Origin: JAUWQU01 sp964605095
Lineage (GTDB): Bacteria; Planctomycetota; Phycisphaerae; SM23-33
Reading direction: 5' to 3'
NCBI GenBank assembly: GCA_964605095.1
Contig: CAZSBS010000106.1
Location: 1-15,464, forward strand
DNA: 15,464 nt
Shown: piece after piece, positions 1-6,632 of the stretch
Numbering within the stretch: the first letter of the stretch is position 1
How the letters are laid out: every line of letters starts with the position of its first letter
Made by a program: the position numbers and the translations under genes
Notes under the pieces: model-generated
What the model was told of the DNA's origin: nothing
The model's database searches: none
The model's input: the letters and a program-made list of their open reading frames with translations, nothing else

Positions 1-603
1 AACGGCGTGCTCAAGGGCTGCTACGGCAAGTATGGCGGCAAGTTCAAGAACCGCTTCGGGCACCTGTTCTACAAGGAGCCCTTCAAGAACTACATCCTCC
101 GCGTCGAATACCGTTTCGTCGGCGAGCAGATGCCGGACGGCCCCGAATGGGCCTTCCGCAACAACGGGATCATGATCCACGGACAGATGCCCGCGACGAT
201 GGGCAAGGATCAGAATTTCCCCGTTTCCATAGAGGTCCAGTTGCTGGGCGGCAAGGGCACCGGCGAGCGGACGACGGGCAACCTCTGCACGCCCGGCACC
301 AACGTGGTTTTCAACGGCAAGCTCTACACGCCGCACGTCCTGAACTCGAAGTCCAAGACCTACCGCGGCGACCAGTGGGTGACGATCGAGGTGGAAGTCC
401 GCGGCAGCACCATTAATCACATCATTGAAGGCCAGACAGTCCTGACCTACACGGACCCCCAACTGGACGAGAAGGACGGCGACGCCAAGAAGCTGCTGGC
501 CGCCGGCTCGCCCAAGATGCTCACCGGGGGCAGCATCTCGCTGCAATCCGAGAGTCACCCGTGCGAGTTCCGGAAAGTCGAGATCAAGAAGCTCCCGGAT
601 TGA
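1..603 (+). CDS. DUF1080 / 3-keto-disaccharide hydrolase domain protein, 5' truncated by window edge
   Basis: The reading frame is open from the first base, so the start codon lies upstream and only the last ~200 residues are visible. The sequence has the look of the DUF1080 (PF06439, 3-keto-disaccharide hydrolase) beta-sandwich: an FKNYILRVEYRF strand near the start, an NNGIMIHG segment, an SIEVQLLGG segment, and near the end GGSISLQSESHPCEFRKVEIKKL, the usual last strands of the fold. Characterised members cleave 3-keto-glycosides, and planctomycetes carry many secreted paralogues. The signal peptide, if there is one, would be in the missing part. The stop is TGA at 601-603, only 12 bp from the stop of the convergent EIIA gene, and no terminator is visible between them. 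Family membership is fairly secure. The substrate is not known. Confidence 0.85.
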   Translation, partial: NGVLKGCYGKYGGKFKNRFGHLFYKEPFKNYILRVEYRFVGEQMPDGPEWAFRNNGIMIHGQMPATMGKDQNFPVSIEVQLLGGKGTGERTTGNLCTPGTNVVFNGKLYTPHVLNSKSKTYRGDQWVTIEVEVRGSTINHIIEGQTVLTYTDPQLDEKDGDAKKLLAAGSPKMLTGGSISLQSESHPCEFRKVEIKKLPD

Positions 604-615
604 CCGCTGTCTGGC

Positions 616-1089
616 CTACTCCGTCGCGGCGGCTTCTTCTTCCTTGCGCTTGACCACTTCGTAGATTTCATCGGCGGTGGTTGCCTTGCGGAGGTTTTTG
701 CGGAATTCGTCGAAGCTCAGGAAGCGGCTGATCCTTGCCAGTGCCTGGATGTGCTGTGCGACCTGGTTGGAGGGGCTGACCATCAGGACGATAATATCGA
801 CAGGCCGGCCGTCGACGCTGTCGAAGTCCAGCCCGGCTGGTTTCAGGCCGATAGCGATGACGGGCTTTTGCCCGTGCGGGTACTTGCCGTGCGGCAGGGC
901 CAGGCCCTGGCCGATGCCGGTAGTGTGGACCTTCTCGCGTTCGAGCACAGCCTGGAGGGCGGCGGCGGGCTCAGTCAAGGCCCCATTCTCGGCCAGCAGG
1001 TCGATGAGTTCCTTGATCGCGTCGTTCTTGTTGTCGGCCTGGAGCCGGGTCTTGATACACCTGCGGTCCAGTAGTTCCACCAGATCCAT
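616..1089 (-). CDS. PTS sugar transporter subunit IIA, PtsN/fructose-type (EIIA-2 domain)
   Basis: This is a 157-residue single-domain protein of the mannitol/fructose EIIA family (PTS_EIIA_2), including PtsN (EIIA-Ntr). The phosphorylatable histidine is His67 in GLALPHGK, the family hallmark, and the preceding VHTTGIGQG and following GRPVDIIVLMVSP are also typical. Length matches a stand-alone EIIA. No membrane EIIB/EIIC gene is present here, so a regulatory phospho-acceptor role is more likely than sugar uptake; this is inference. The ATG at 1089 has an AGAGGG Shine-Dalgarno-like stretch just upstream. It starts 14 bp after the stop of the metallopeptidase lipoprotein gene on the same strand, so the two are probably one transcript. 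The C-terminus is charged (KRKEEEAAATE). The family call is confident; ptsN orthology is not claimed. Confidence 0.9.
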   Translation of the reverse strand: MDLVELLDRRCIKTRLQADNKNDAIKELIDLLAENGALTEPAAALQAVLEREKVHTTGIGQGLALPHGKYPHGQKPVIAIGLKPAGLDFDSVDGRPVDIIVLMVSPSNQVAQHIQALARISRFLSFDEFRKNLRKATTADEIYEVVKRKEEEAAATE

Positions 1090-1103
1090 CTAAGACCCTC
1101 TTT

Positions 1104-2105
1104 TCATTGCAGCCTGGCCAGTTTCATCGCGAAAGCTTTGTATCGGCTTTCGAAGCCTTGCAGATTATCGGAGATATACCGTTTGAACAGCGGCAATGCA
1201 ACCTGCCGGTTGTAGGATCTGGTCCCGCCCATTTGGCGAGCCAAGATGCGGTCGGTCCGGCTTAGTGCCTCGACGAGCCTCCCGGCGTCGGCGTCGGCGA
1301 TCAGCCGGCGGCGGCCCGCGGCGAACTGGGGATCGGTTCGCAGGAATTGCGCCAGGGCCCAGACCTGGCCATAATAGCCCACGGCCCGCTCGGGCGCTCC
1401 GAGTTGGACGGCGTCTCCACCGTCCATTTGCAGAAGCTTCTCCAGCGGAATCCACCAGTCGTTGACCAGCGCCTTTCGCAGGTCGGTGAACCGGGTGATG
1501 TTCCGCTCGGGCGTGAAACGGACGGTGGGGCCGTCAACTTCGTAGCCTTCGGCAAGCGTGGCCAGGCCCTCCTCCATCCACATCGGCAGGTTCTCCTTGA
1601 CGCGGTGGCTGAGGAATTGGTGGAGCCCCTCGTGCGACGCCACCGACATCGAGGCCAGCCCGCCGATGTCCCAGAAGACGCACACCCCCTTGTAGCAGTA
1701 CCCGCCCGCGGAGATCGACGCGTAGACGCCCCACTGGCCTCCGACGATCGATCGCGTCAGCCCGGCCCATTCCTGCCGAGTGGCCATCATGTAGACGTTC
1801 ATCGGCTCACCCGCCGGCCTGGCTTCCAACTCCGTTATTGCCAAATAGTTGCGATGGGCAGCCTCCATGAAGCCCGGCAGGTAGTTGACGATCTCCGGCC
1901 TGGTGGAGGTGGTGAAGATGCGGTAATGGGTACTGGTCAACTCGCGCCCGACGTTATCGCCGGTGTCCCAGCTACTGGTCTGGAACTGGATCCTCAGCGG
2001 CGTCGCACCCTGCCCGGACTGGGCGGGGCCGGTGCAGCCCGCGGCGAAGGCCAGCAGCGCCGGGATTATCAGATTCAGATTCATATTCATATTAAAAAGC
2101 CTCAT
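1104..2105 (-). CDS. Predicted lipoprotein zinc metallopeptidase (HExxH, peptidase MA / DUF1570-like)
   Basis: From the ATG at 2105 this is a 333-residue protein. In-frame ATGs at 2120 and 2090 are alternatives; 2105 gives Arg2 and then a hydrophobic segment ending in a lipobox-like FAAGC, so a lipid-anchored exported protein is predicted. Numbered from the 2120 start, Cys29 is the lipidation residue. An HEGLH motif at residues 163-167 fits HExxH zinc binding, and PMWMEEGLATLAEG (from residue 179) supplies Glu183/Glu184 as the third ligand, as in gluzincins of the peptidase-MA and DUF1570 type common in planctomycetes. Residues 61-120 look like the alpha/beta N-terminal lobe. The C-terminal third is helical and resembles DUF1570 tails. 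It lies 14 bp upstream of the EIIA gene. No clear Shine-Dalgarno is seen at any of the starts. Substrate unknown; the peptidase call is from motif only. Confidence 0.72.
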   Translation of the reverse strand: MRLFNMNMNLNLIIPALLAFAAGCTGPAQSGQGATPLRIQFQTSSWDTGDNVGRELTSTHYRIFTTSTRPEIVNYLPGFMEAAHRNYLAITELEARPAGEPMNVYMMATRQEWAGLTRSIVGGQWGVYASISAGGYCYKGVCVFWDIGGLASMSVASHEGLHQFLSHRVKENLPMWMEEGLATLAEGYEVDGPTVRFTPERNITRFTDLRKALVNDWWIPLEKLLQMDGGDAVQLGAPERAVGYYGQVWALAQFLRTDPQFAAGRRRLIADADAGRLVEALSRTDRILARQMGGTRSYNRQVALPLFKRYISDNLQGFESRYKAFAMKLARLQ

Positions 2106-2354
2106 CCAAGTATTGTACATCCCAGCCGATCAATCGCGAAGTCGATCCGCGGTCGAAAAGAAGGGGGAAAGGGGGATCTTGTCAGCCCCGTTCACGGGGC
2201 TGACAAGAAGATCAGGTCGGTCACGGACTGCCCTCCACGAAATAGTGCTGGCCAGAACCTGATTCGGGCCTATAGAATTGTCCTCTTACGGTTCGGCGGG
2301 CGGCAATGGCAGCCAAGGTTGCCTCCCGAATCGGACCGACTTGGAGAATATCGG
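2106..2354. promoter_or_regulatory. Divergent intergenic region
   Basis: About 250 bp (235 bp if the leftward gene begins at 2120) separate the starts of the leftward lipoprotein gene and the rightward secreted-protein gene, so both promoters should lie here. It holds a G5-A3-G5 run at 2164-2175, a perfect hairpin at 2178-2207, and a TATAGAAT stretch at 2271-2278 that could serve as a -10 box for the rightward gene but has no convincing -35. No operator was recognised by sequence. Confidence 0.45.
2178..2207. repeat. Perfect 13-bp inverted repeat with TTCA loop
   Basis: CTTGTCAGCCCCG (2178-2190) pairs without mismatch with CGGGGCTGACAAG (2195-2207) around a TTCA tetraloop. A further GATCTT (2175-2180) and AAGATC (2208-2213) match lies just outside, offset by three bases. 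Neither side is followed by a T-tract, and it lies between divergent genes, so a simple rho-independent terminator is unlikely. A REP-like dispersed palindrome, an operator, or a 5'-UTR hairpin are the alternatives. Confidence 0.8.
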
Positions 2355-4319
2355 ATGAAGGGCCGTGCCATAGCTGTCCTGCTGGCGGTCTGCCCGCTTA
2401 TGGCGGCCGCGCAGGCCGTGCCGGGCCCCACGGCCCCCTTGGCGGATCGTCTGCCGGCCCGGACGCTTGCATACGCCGGCTGGGCCGGCAGGGGCCTCGC
2501 CTTCGACGGCTCGATGTTCGGCCAGTTGCTCAACGACCCCGACATCGCCAAGATCGTCCAGACCATCGGCGAGGCAATCCGTAAGGACATCCCCAGCGCC
2601 GCAAAGAAGGATATCTTTACCCGAGCCTGGGCCATGGGTGGCATCGCCTGGCAGCACCCGGTTGCCGTCGCACTGATCGACCTGAAAAAGGGCGAGCATG
2701 GCCCGACCCCTACGGCCGCGCTGCTGATCGACCTGGACACCGACCGCGAGGCCTTCGCCAAGCAGCTCGACGGGCTGCTGAAAGTCATGACGGAATGCAG
2801 CTACATCCGGCTTACCGACGCCACTCTGGGCTCGGTGAGCTACCGAGTCAACGCCCGGTCCGCCGACATGCCGGAAATTTCCTTTGGATATATCGGCAAC
2901 GTGCTGTTCGTGGGCATCGGCGCCGATGCTCCCAAGGCCATCATCGAGCCCGCGGTGGCCGGCAAACTCTCCGCCGACAAGAACTTCGTCAAATGCCTCC
3001 AGGCCGTCGCCGCCGGCGACGTGCAGATGGCGTACTACATGGACGTTTCGGGCATGGTCGGCAAGCTGGAGCAGTTCGTCCCGGCCCCGGCCGGCCTTGG
3101 GCCCCCGAGGGGGGCAGGCGAGCAAGACGCGGCCCAGGCTCGCGCCGGGAAGATTCGCCGACTCATCGTGGCGATGGGGCTGGACAAGGTCTCAGCCGCG
3201 GCGGGCGCGACCGGGGTGGTCGATCGCGGGCTTTACAGCCGCACGAGGATCTTCACGCCTGCGCCGCACCGAGGGCTGCTGTTGGCCCTTGCCGGGCCGG
3301 CGATCACCGACGAGGACCTCTCGGCCGTGCCGGACGACGCGGACTTCCTGCTGGCGGCGAAGGTTTCCCCCCAGGCGGCTTGGGATGAGCTTCGCAGGGC
3401 GATCAAAGACGTCGACCCCAACGCCGACAGCCGGTTCGCCAAGGCCGTCGGCGGTTTCGAGCGGCGCCTTGGCGTCTCGCTCGGCAAGGATGTGCTCAGC
3501 CAGCTCGGAGATACGTGGGTTCTGTCCAGCGCGCCGTCTCGCGGAGGCTTCCTGACCGGCACGATGCTGACGGTTGACGTCAAGGACCCAGCCAAGCTGG
3601 CGGCAGCCATCGGCAAGATCGAGTCGGCCCTGCTGCCGCCGCCCGCACCCGCCACGACGGCCCCCGCCGGCGCCGGCAAGGCTTCCCCCGGCCCGACATC
3701 CCGGCCGAGCGTCGAGACCCTCAAGTTCGCGCGGGCAGACATACATTACCTGGCCTTGCCCTCGGCCTTCGCGCCCATGCCGCTGGCCCCGGCCTGGACA
3801 TTGCACAAGAACCACCTGCTCGTGGCGGCCTGGCCGCAGGTCATCCAGTCCGCCATTGCCGTCAACGCCCCGGCCAGCCCTGTCACGCAGACCGCGGACT
3901 TCCGCCCGGCCCGCTCTCGCGTGGCCGGCAAACCGTCGGTGCTCTTCTACTGCAACGGCCCAAAGATGGCCCGCCAGGTTTACAACTGGGCATTGATCGG
4001 CTGGACTGCCGGTGCAAACAAGCTGGCCGCCCTCGGTTTCAAGGATGCACGCCCGACCTGGCTGCCGCCCTTGACGACCGTCGAGCAATACCTCCGCCCG
4101 TCGATCGTGGCCGTATGCCCCGACGCCGAGGGAATCACCTTCGAAACCTACGGCTCGCTGCCCTCCGCGGTCCCAGCCGCCGGAATGCTGCTCAACCCAG
4201 TGCCCGTTTGGTTATCGACGTTGGCTGTGGAAAAATTCCGCGCCGAGGCAGTGACGGCGGCCCGCTTGGCCGGGCGCGCCAGCCAGACCCCCACCGCCCC
4301 GGGCCGGGCTAAACCTTGA
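2355..4319 (+). CDS. Secreted protein of unknown function, DUF3352-like
   Basis: The open frame runs far upstream over the opposite-strand lipoprotein gene, but the real start is taken as the ATG at 2355: it follows GGAG with an 8-nt spacer and opens a signal peptide (MKGRAIAVLLAVCPLMAAAQA, cleavage about residue 21). The product is 654 residues. The mature N-terminus, ADRLPARTLAYAGWAG, resembles the 'LPADTLAYVGW' opening of planctomycete DUF3352-type proteins, with later repeats of the type 'FLLAAKVSPQAAWDELRRA' and 'LSQLGDTWVLSS'. Around residues 430-455 there is a Pro/Ala-rich linker (LLPPPAPATTAPAGAG). No catalytic motif is visible. It ends 14 bp before the sugar isomerase/epimerase gene, so the two are probably co-transcribed. 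The family assignment is tentative; export is better supported. Confidence 0.7.
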   Translation: MKGRAIAVLLAVCPLMAAAQAVPGPTAPLADRLPARTLAYAGWAGRGLAFDGSMFGQLLNDPDIAKIVQTIGEAIRKDIPSAAKKDIFTRAWAMGGIAWQHPVAVALIDLKKGEHGPTPTAALLIDLDTDREAFAKQLDGLLKVMTECSYIRLTDATLGSVSYRVNARSADMPEISFGYIGNVLFVGIGADAPKAIIEPAVAGKLSADKNFVKCLQAVAAGDVQMAYYMDVSGMVGKLEQFVPAPAGLGPPRGAGEQDAAQARAGKIRRLIVAMGLDKVSAAAGATGVVDRGLYSRTRIFTPAPHRGLLLALAGPAITDEDLSAVPDDADFLLAAKVSPQAAWDELRRAIKDVDPNADSRFAKAVGGFERRLGVSLGKDVLSQLGDTWVLSSAPSRGGFLTGTMLTVDVKDPAKLAAAIGKIESALLPPPAPATTAPAGAGKASPGPTSRPSVETLKFARADIHYLALPSAFAPMPLAPAWTLHKNHLLVAAWPQVIQSAIAVNAPASPVTQTADFRPARSRVAGKPSVLFYCNGPKMARQVYNWALIGWTAGANKLAALGFKDARPTWLPPLTTVEQYLRPSIVAVCPDAEGITFETYGSLPSAVPAAGMLLNPVPVWLSTLAVEKFRAEAVTAARLAGRASQTPTAPGRAKP

Positions 4320-4333
4320 GAAGGAATCCAACA

Positions 4334-5167
4334 ATGGGAAAAATCGGCATCGGCATCAACCTGGAGTTCGCACGGCACGCGGACAAGAGTTTCGAGTGGT
4401 CCGTCAACAAGGCCGCTGAGCTGGGCTACGAGTACGTCGAGCCAATGGTCCACCTGGGCCGGGAACTGCTCAGCGAGGCCGGGTACTTCCACAGCGTCTC
4501 GATGCTCGACGACCCGTTCCGCCTCAGCCGGGCGTGCAAGGCCGCGGGAGTGAAGCTCTCGGCCCTCTCGGCGCACACGCCCCTGTGCAAGCCGGAGATC
4601 GGCACCGAGTACCTCAAGCAGGCGATCCGCTTCGCCGCCGAGTGCGGCGCGCCGGTGGTCAACACCGACGAGGGCCCAAAGCCCGCATGGACGACCGTCG
4701 AGGAAGACCACACGCTCATGCGATACGTGCTTGCCGAGGCGGCCGCGGTCGCTGAGCCGCGGGGGATTCTCATCGGCATCGAGCCGCATCAGCAGTACTC
4801 CAAGACGCCCGCCGGGCTGGAGCGGATCTGCAACCTCGTCGATTCGCCCGCCATAGGCGTGAACTTCGACACCGGCAACAGCTACCTTTCCGGCCAGGAC
4901 CCGGTCGAGTGGCTCAAGGCCGTCAGCCCCAGGCTGGTCCACCTGCACGCCAAGGACATCTCCGTCCAGCAGTCCGCGGCCGAGCGGGGCAAGGTCACCG
5001 GCACGCCCGTGGGCTGCGCGTGCGGCGAAGGCGTCGTGGACTGGCCCGCCGTAGTCGAAGTCTGCCGCGCCCTGGAGCGAGACATCGTCTTCAGCGTCGA
5101 GTGCGGAACCATCGACCAGGCCAAGAGCAGCATCGAGTATTTGAAGAAGGTTATTGGGAGCAAGTAG
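4334..5167 (+). CDS. Sugar phosphate isomerase/epimerase family protein (AP_endonuc_2 TIM barrel)
   Basis: The protein has 277 residues, the usual size for this cytoplasmic TIM-barrel family (xylose isomerase-like, PF01261). Candidate metal ligands are in family order and spacing: Glu150 (GIEPH), Asp179 (NFDTGN), His205 (LHAKD) and Glu256 (SVECG), as in the divalent-metal sites of D-psicose/tagatose 3-epimerases and related enzymes. The ATG at 4334 follows an AGGAA Shine-Dalgarno with an 8-nt spacer; an in-frame TTG at 4316 overlapping the previous stop is less likely. It has no signal peptide. The isomerase/epimerase relatives interconvert keto- or aldo-sugars; some relatives in Bacteroidetes act on 3-keto-sugar intermediates beside DUF1080 enzymes, which fits this neighbourhood, but the exact reaction here is unknown. 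The stop TAG is also the first unit of a TAGCCGGT repeat. Confidence 0.88.
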   Translation: MGKIGIGINLEFARHADKSFEWSVNKAAELGYEYVEPMVHLGRELLSEAGYFHSVSMLDDPFRLSRACKAAGVKLSALSAHTPLCKPEIGTEYLKQAIRFAAECGAPVVNTDEGPKPAWTTVEEDHTLMRYVLAEAAAVAEPRGILIGIEPHQQYSKTPAGLERICNLVDSPAIGVNFDTGNSYLSGQDPVEWLKAVSPRLVHLHAKDISVQQSAAERGKVTGTPVGCACGEGVVDWPAVVEVCRALERDIVFSVECGTIDQAKSSIEYLKKVIGSK

Positions 5168-5248
5168 CCGGTGGTCGGTAGCCGGTAGCCGGTTTGAGGA
5201 CGGCGGAACCGGGAACCAGGAACCGGGAACCCGAAATCAGGAATCGAG
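5165..5248 (+). repeat. TAGCCGGT / GGAACC composite short-repeat array
   Basis: Starting at the isomerase stop codon itself, TAGCCGGT units recur (5165, 5180 and 5187), followed after about 20 bp by near-tandem GGAACCGG/GGAACCAGG units (5206-5231) and degenerate GAAATCAGGAATC units. The same two-part layout recurs after oppF (13941-14050). No coding function is seen in this stretch. Confidence 0.75.
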
Positions 5249-5290
5249 GCTGTGCACTGATTCGTTGTTGGCGCGGGCCTCATGCGAAAT

Positions 5291-5340
5291 CCCTCTCCCT
5301 TGACGGAAGAGGGTGGCCCGAAGGGCCGGGTGAGGGTGAC
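5291..5340. repeat. Double-hairpin intergenic repeat of CCCTCTCCC...GGGTGAGGGTGA type
   Basis: CCCTCT (5291-5296) pairs with AGAGGG (5308-5313), with two more C-G pairs inside after one mismatch. It is followed at once by GGCCC-GAA-GGGCC (5315-5327) and then GGGTGAGGGTGAC. This arrangement resembles a dispersed palindromic element that I recall from intergenic regions of many unrelated bacteria; the identification is from memory. The two hairpins themselves are seen directly. Confidence 0.7.
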
Positions 5341-5403
5341 CGCACTCGGCGCGTGCTCCAACGGTCCCGGAGTCTCGAGGATCGTGACAAGTGTCCAATG
5401 AAA

Positions 5404-5422
5404 GCGGCGATTTCATCGCCGC
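5404..5422. repeat. Perfect 8-bp inverted repeat, TTC loop
   Basis: GCGGCGAT (5404-5411) and ATCGCCGC (5415-5422) form a perfect hairpin with a 3-nt loop, about 65 bp upstream of the DUF6807 start. No T-tract follows. It could be a dispersed palindrome or a 5'-leader hairpin. Confidence 0.7.
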
Positions 5423-5487
5423 AGTCCAAAGGCTGGCGCGTCGGCGAGGCGTTTGACGCATACGATAAGATGATGAAAGGATCGCCC

Positions 5488-6465
5488 ATGACTCGATGGG
5501 GAATCATGCTCGCGGCGGCGTGCTTGCTTGTGGCGGCTGCGGGCTTTGCACAGACGGTCGTGGCCGGAGGCGGGCGGGCGGAACTCAACAACGACCGCGG
5601 CGTGCGAGCCCAATACGTCTACGGCGGCGAGGGCTTCGCCGCCTTCAAGCCGTACGTCGACAAGCTTCTCTCGCCTAAAGGGGTCAACCCGCTGCGGGAC
5701 AACGTGCCCGACCACATACACCACCACGCACTGATGTTCGCCGTCGCCGTCGACGGCGTGGACTTCTGGTCGGAGACCAAGGCCTGCGGCAGGCAGGTCC
5801 AGCGTGGCATTGCCACGGCCGCCAAGTCGGTCAACGGACGGAGCGTCTCGGGCATCACAGCGGAGATCAACTGGACAAAGCCCGACGGCAAGACCGTCGT
5901 GGCGACCGAGAAGCGGATGATCGAACTGTATTCCAACCCCCCCGCCACCGGTCCGACGCTCATCTCCTGGCGTACCCAGCTTTCCCCACCGGCGGGGGCG
6001 GAGTCCATCAAGCTTACCGGCAGCCATTACTTCGGTCTGGGGATGCGGTTCGTCAAGTCGATGGACAGCACATCGACCTTCATGTTCGCCGACCCCAACG
6101 CCAAGAGCCTGGCCGTTCGCGGCGACGAGAAGCTCACGCCCTCGGCCTGGGCGGCCTGCACGGGGGCGGTGGACGGCAACACCGTGACGGTGGCCATGTT
6201 CGACCATCCGGACAATCCGCGTCCGGCCTTGTGGTTTACTATGGGCAAGCCGTTCTCGTATCTCTCAGCCACGATCAACCTGTGGAAGGAGCCCATGGTC
6301 GTCAAGGCCGGCGACGAGTTGGACGTCTGCTACGGCGTGGGCGTGTGGGACGGCAAGGCGACTCGCGAGCAGATCGACGCCGCCTGCCGGCAGTGGCGAA
6401 AACTCGCCCCCAGCCTCAAGGCGGAAAAGAAGAACGAGGCGAAGACGCCAAGCGGCGGAAGATGA
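5488..6465 (+). CDS. Secreted DUF6807 (PmoA-like) family protein
   Basis: From the ATG at 5488 the product has 325 residues and a good signal peptide (MTRWGIMLAAACLLVAAAGFA, cleavage near residue 21), with an AAAGGA Shine-Dalgarno six bases before the ATG. Upstream in-frame ATGs (5398, 5470, 5473) would put extra residues in front of the signal peptide. The segment DHIHHHALMFAVAVDGVDFW (residues 75-94) matches the DH-HH--L--A---V-G-DFW signature of DUF6807, annotated 'PmoA family' in many planctomycetes. The 'methane oxygenase' label of this family is misleading: nothing here indicates methane oxidation, and these proteins usually sit among sugar-degradation genes. The histidine-rich motif could bind metal or substrate (inference). 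The C-terminus is Lys/Glu-rich. Function unknown. Confidence 0.85.
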   Translation: MTRWGIMLAAACLLVAAAGFAQTVVAGGGRAELNNDRGVRAQYVYGGEGFAAFKPYVDKLLSPKGVNPLRDNVPDHIHHHALMFAVAVDGVDFWSETKACGRQVQRGIATAAKSVNGRSVSGITAEINWTKPDGKTVVATEKRMIELYSNPPATGPTLISWRTQLSPPAGAESIKLTGSHYFGLGMRFVKSMDSTSTFMFADPNAKSLAVRGDEKLTPSAWAACTGAVDGNTVTVAMFDHPDNPRPALWFTMGKPFSYLSATINLWKEPMVVKAGDELDVCYGVGVWDGKATREQIDAACRQWRKLAPSLKAEKKNEAKTPSGGR

Positions 6466-6477
6466 TCGTGTAACGGT

Positions 6478-6544
6478 CGAACATCCGCACCTGTTGCCTG
6501 GCGCGGGCTTGCCCGCTGACGCCCGGCGGACCGGCAGATGTTCG
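6478..6544. repeat. 8-bp inverted repeat enclosing a GC-rich hairpin
   Basis: CGAACATC (6478-6485) and GATGTTCG (6537-6544) are exact complements that bracket 51 nt containing GCGGGC-TT-GCCCGC (6503-6516). This lies just after the DUF6807 stop and just before the next promoter. It could act as a 3' structure or terminator for the DUF6807 transcript, although no T-tract follows. Confidence 0.5.
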
Positions 6545-6555
6545 GCAGAAGCTTC

Positions 6556-6584
6556 TTGACATGCCGCGGGCGGAAACCTACGAT
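6556..6584 (+). promoter_or_regulatory. Sigma-70-like promoter for the peptide-importer operon
   Basis: A perfect -35 hexamer TTGACA (6556-6561) is followed after exactly 17 nt by TACGAT (6579-6584), a -10 with four of six consensus bases including the key first TA and the last T. Transcription would start near 6591, about 40 nt upstream of the ATG at 6633. This is the best promoter match I see in the window. Confidence 0.65.
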
Positions 6585-6632
6585 TTGCGGCATCATTGAC
6601 GACCCGTCATAAACGCAGGAAATCGTTGGAGA

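Larger units (their letters stand above)
5168..5487. other. 320-bp gene-free stretch made of dispersed repeats
   Basis: There is no convincing gene here, although a frame stays open across it into the DUF6807 gene. In order it holds the TAGCCGGT/GGAACC array (to about 5248), a 'CCCTCTCCC' double-hairpin repeat (5291-5340), a plain linker, and a perfect 8-bp hairpin (5404-5422). In-frame ATGs at 5398, 5470 and 5473 are possible but weaker starts for the next gene. No strong promoter was recognised. Confidence 0.7.

Noticed and set aside
2248..2278. TATAGAAT as a -10 box for the gene at 2355
   Set aside because: No reasonable -35 hexamer lies 16-18 nt upstream (CTGGCC at best), so it is mentioned only within the intergenic region.
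1347..2354. A long open frame running in from 1347 into the DUF3352-like gene, suggesting a ~990-residue protein
   Set aside because: This part lies antisense to the metallopeptidase lipoprotein gene, which has real motifs (lipobox, HExxH). A Shine-Dalgarno and signal peptide mark the true start at 2355.
5194..5487. An N-terminal extension of the DUF6807 protein through the repeat region
   Set aside because: It would translate dispersed repeats and place the signal peptide internally. ATG 5488 has a good Shine-Dalgarno and a normal signal peptide.
5488..6465. A methane monooxygenase subunit (PmoA) reading of this gene
   Set aside because: The 'PmoA' family label belongs to DUF6807. The protein is secreted, lacks the membrane helices of particulate methane monooxygenase subunits, and has no PmoB/PmoC neighbours.
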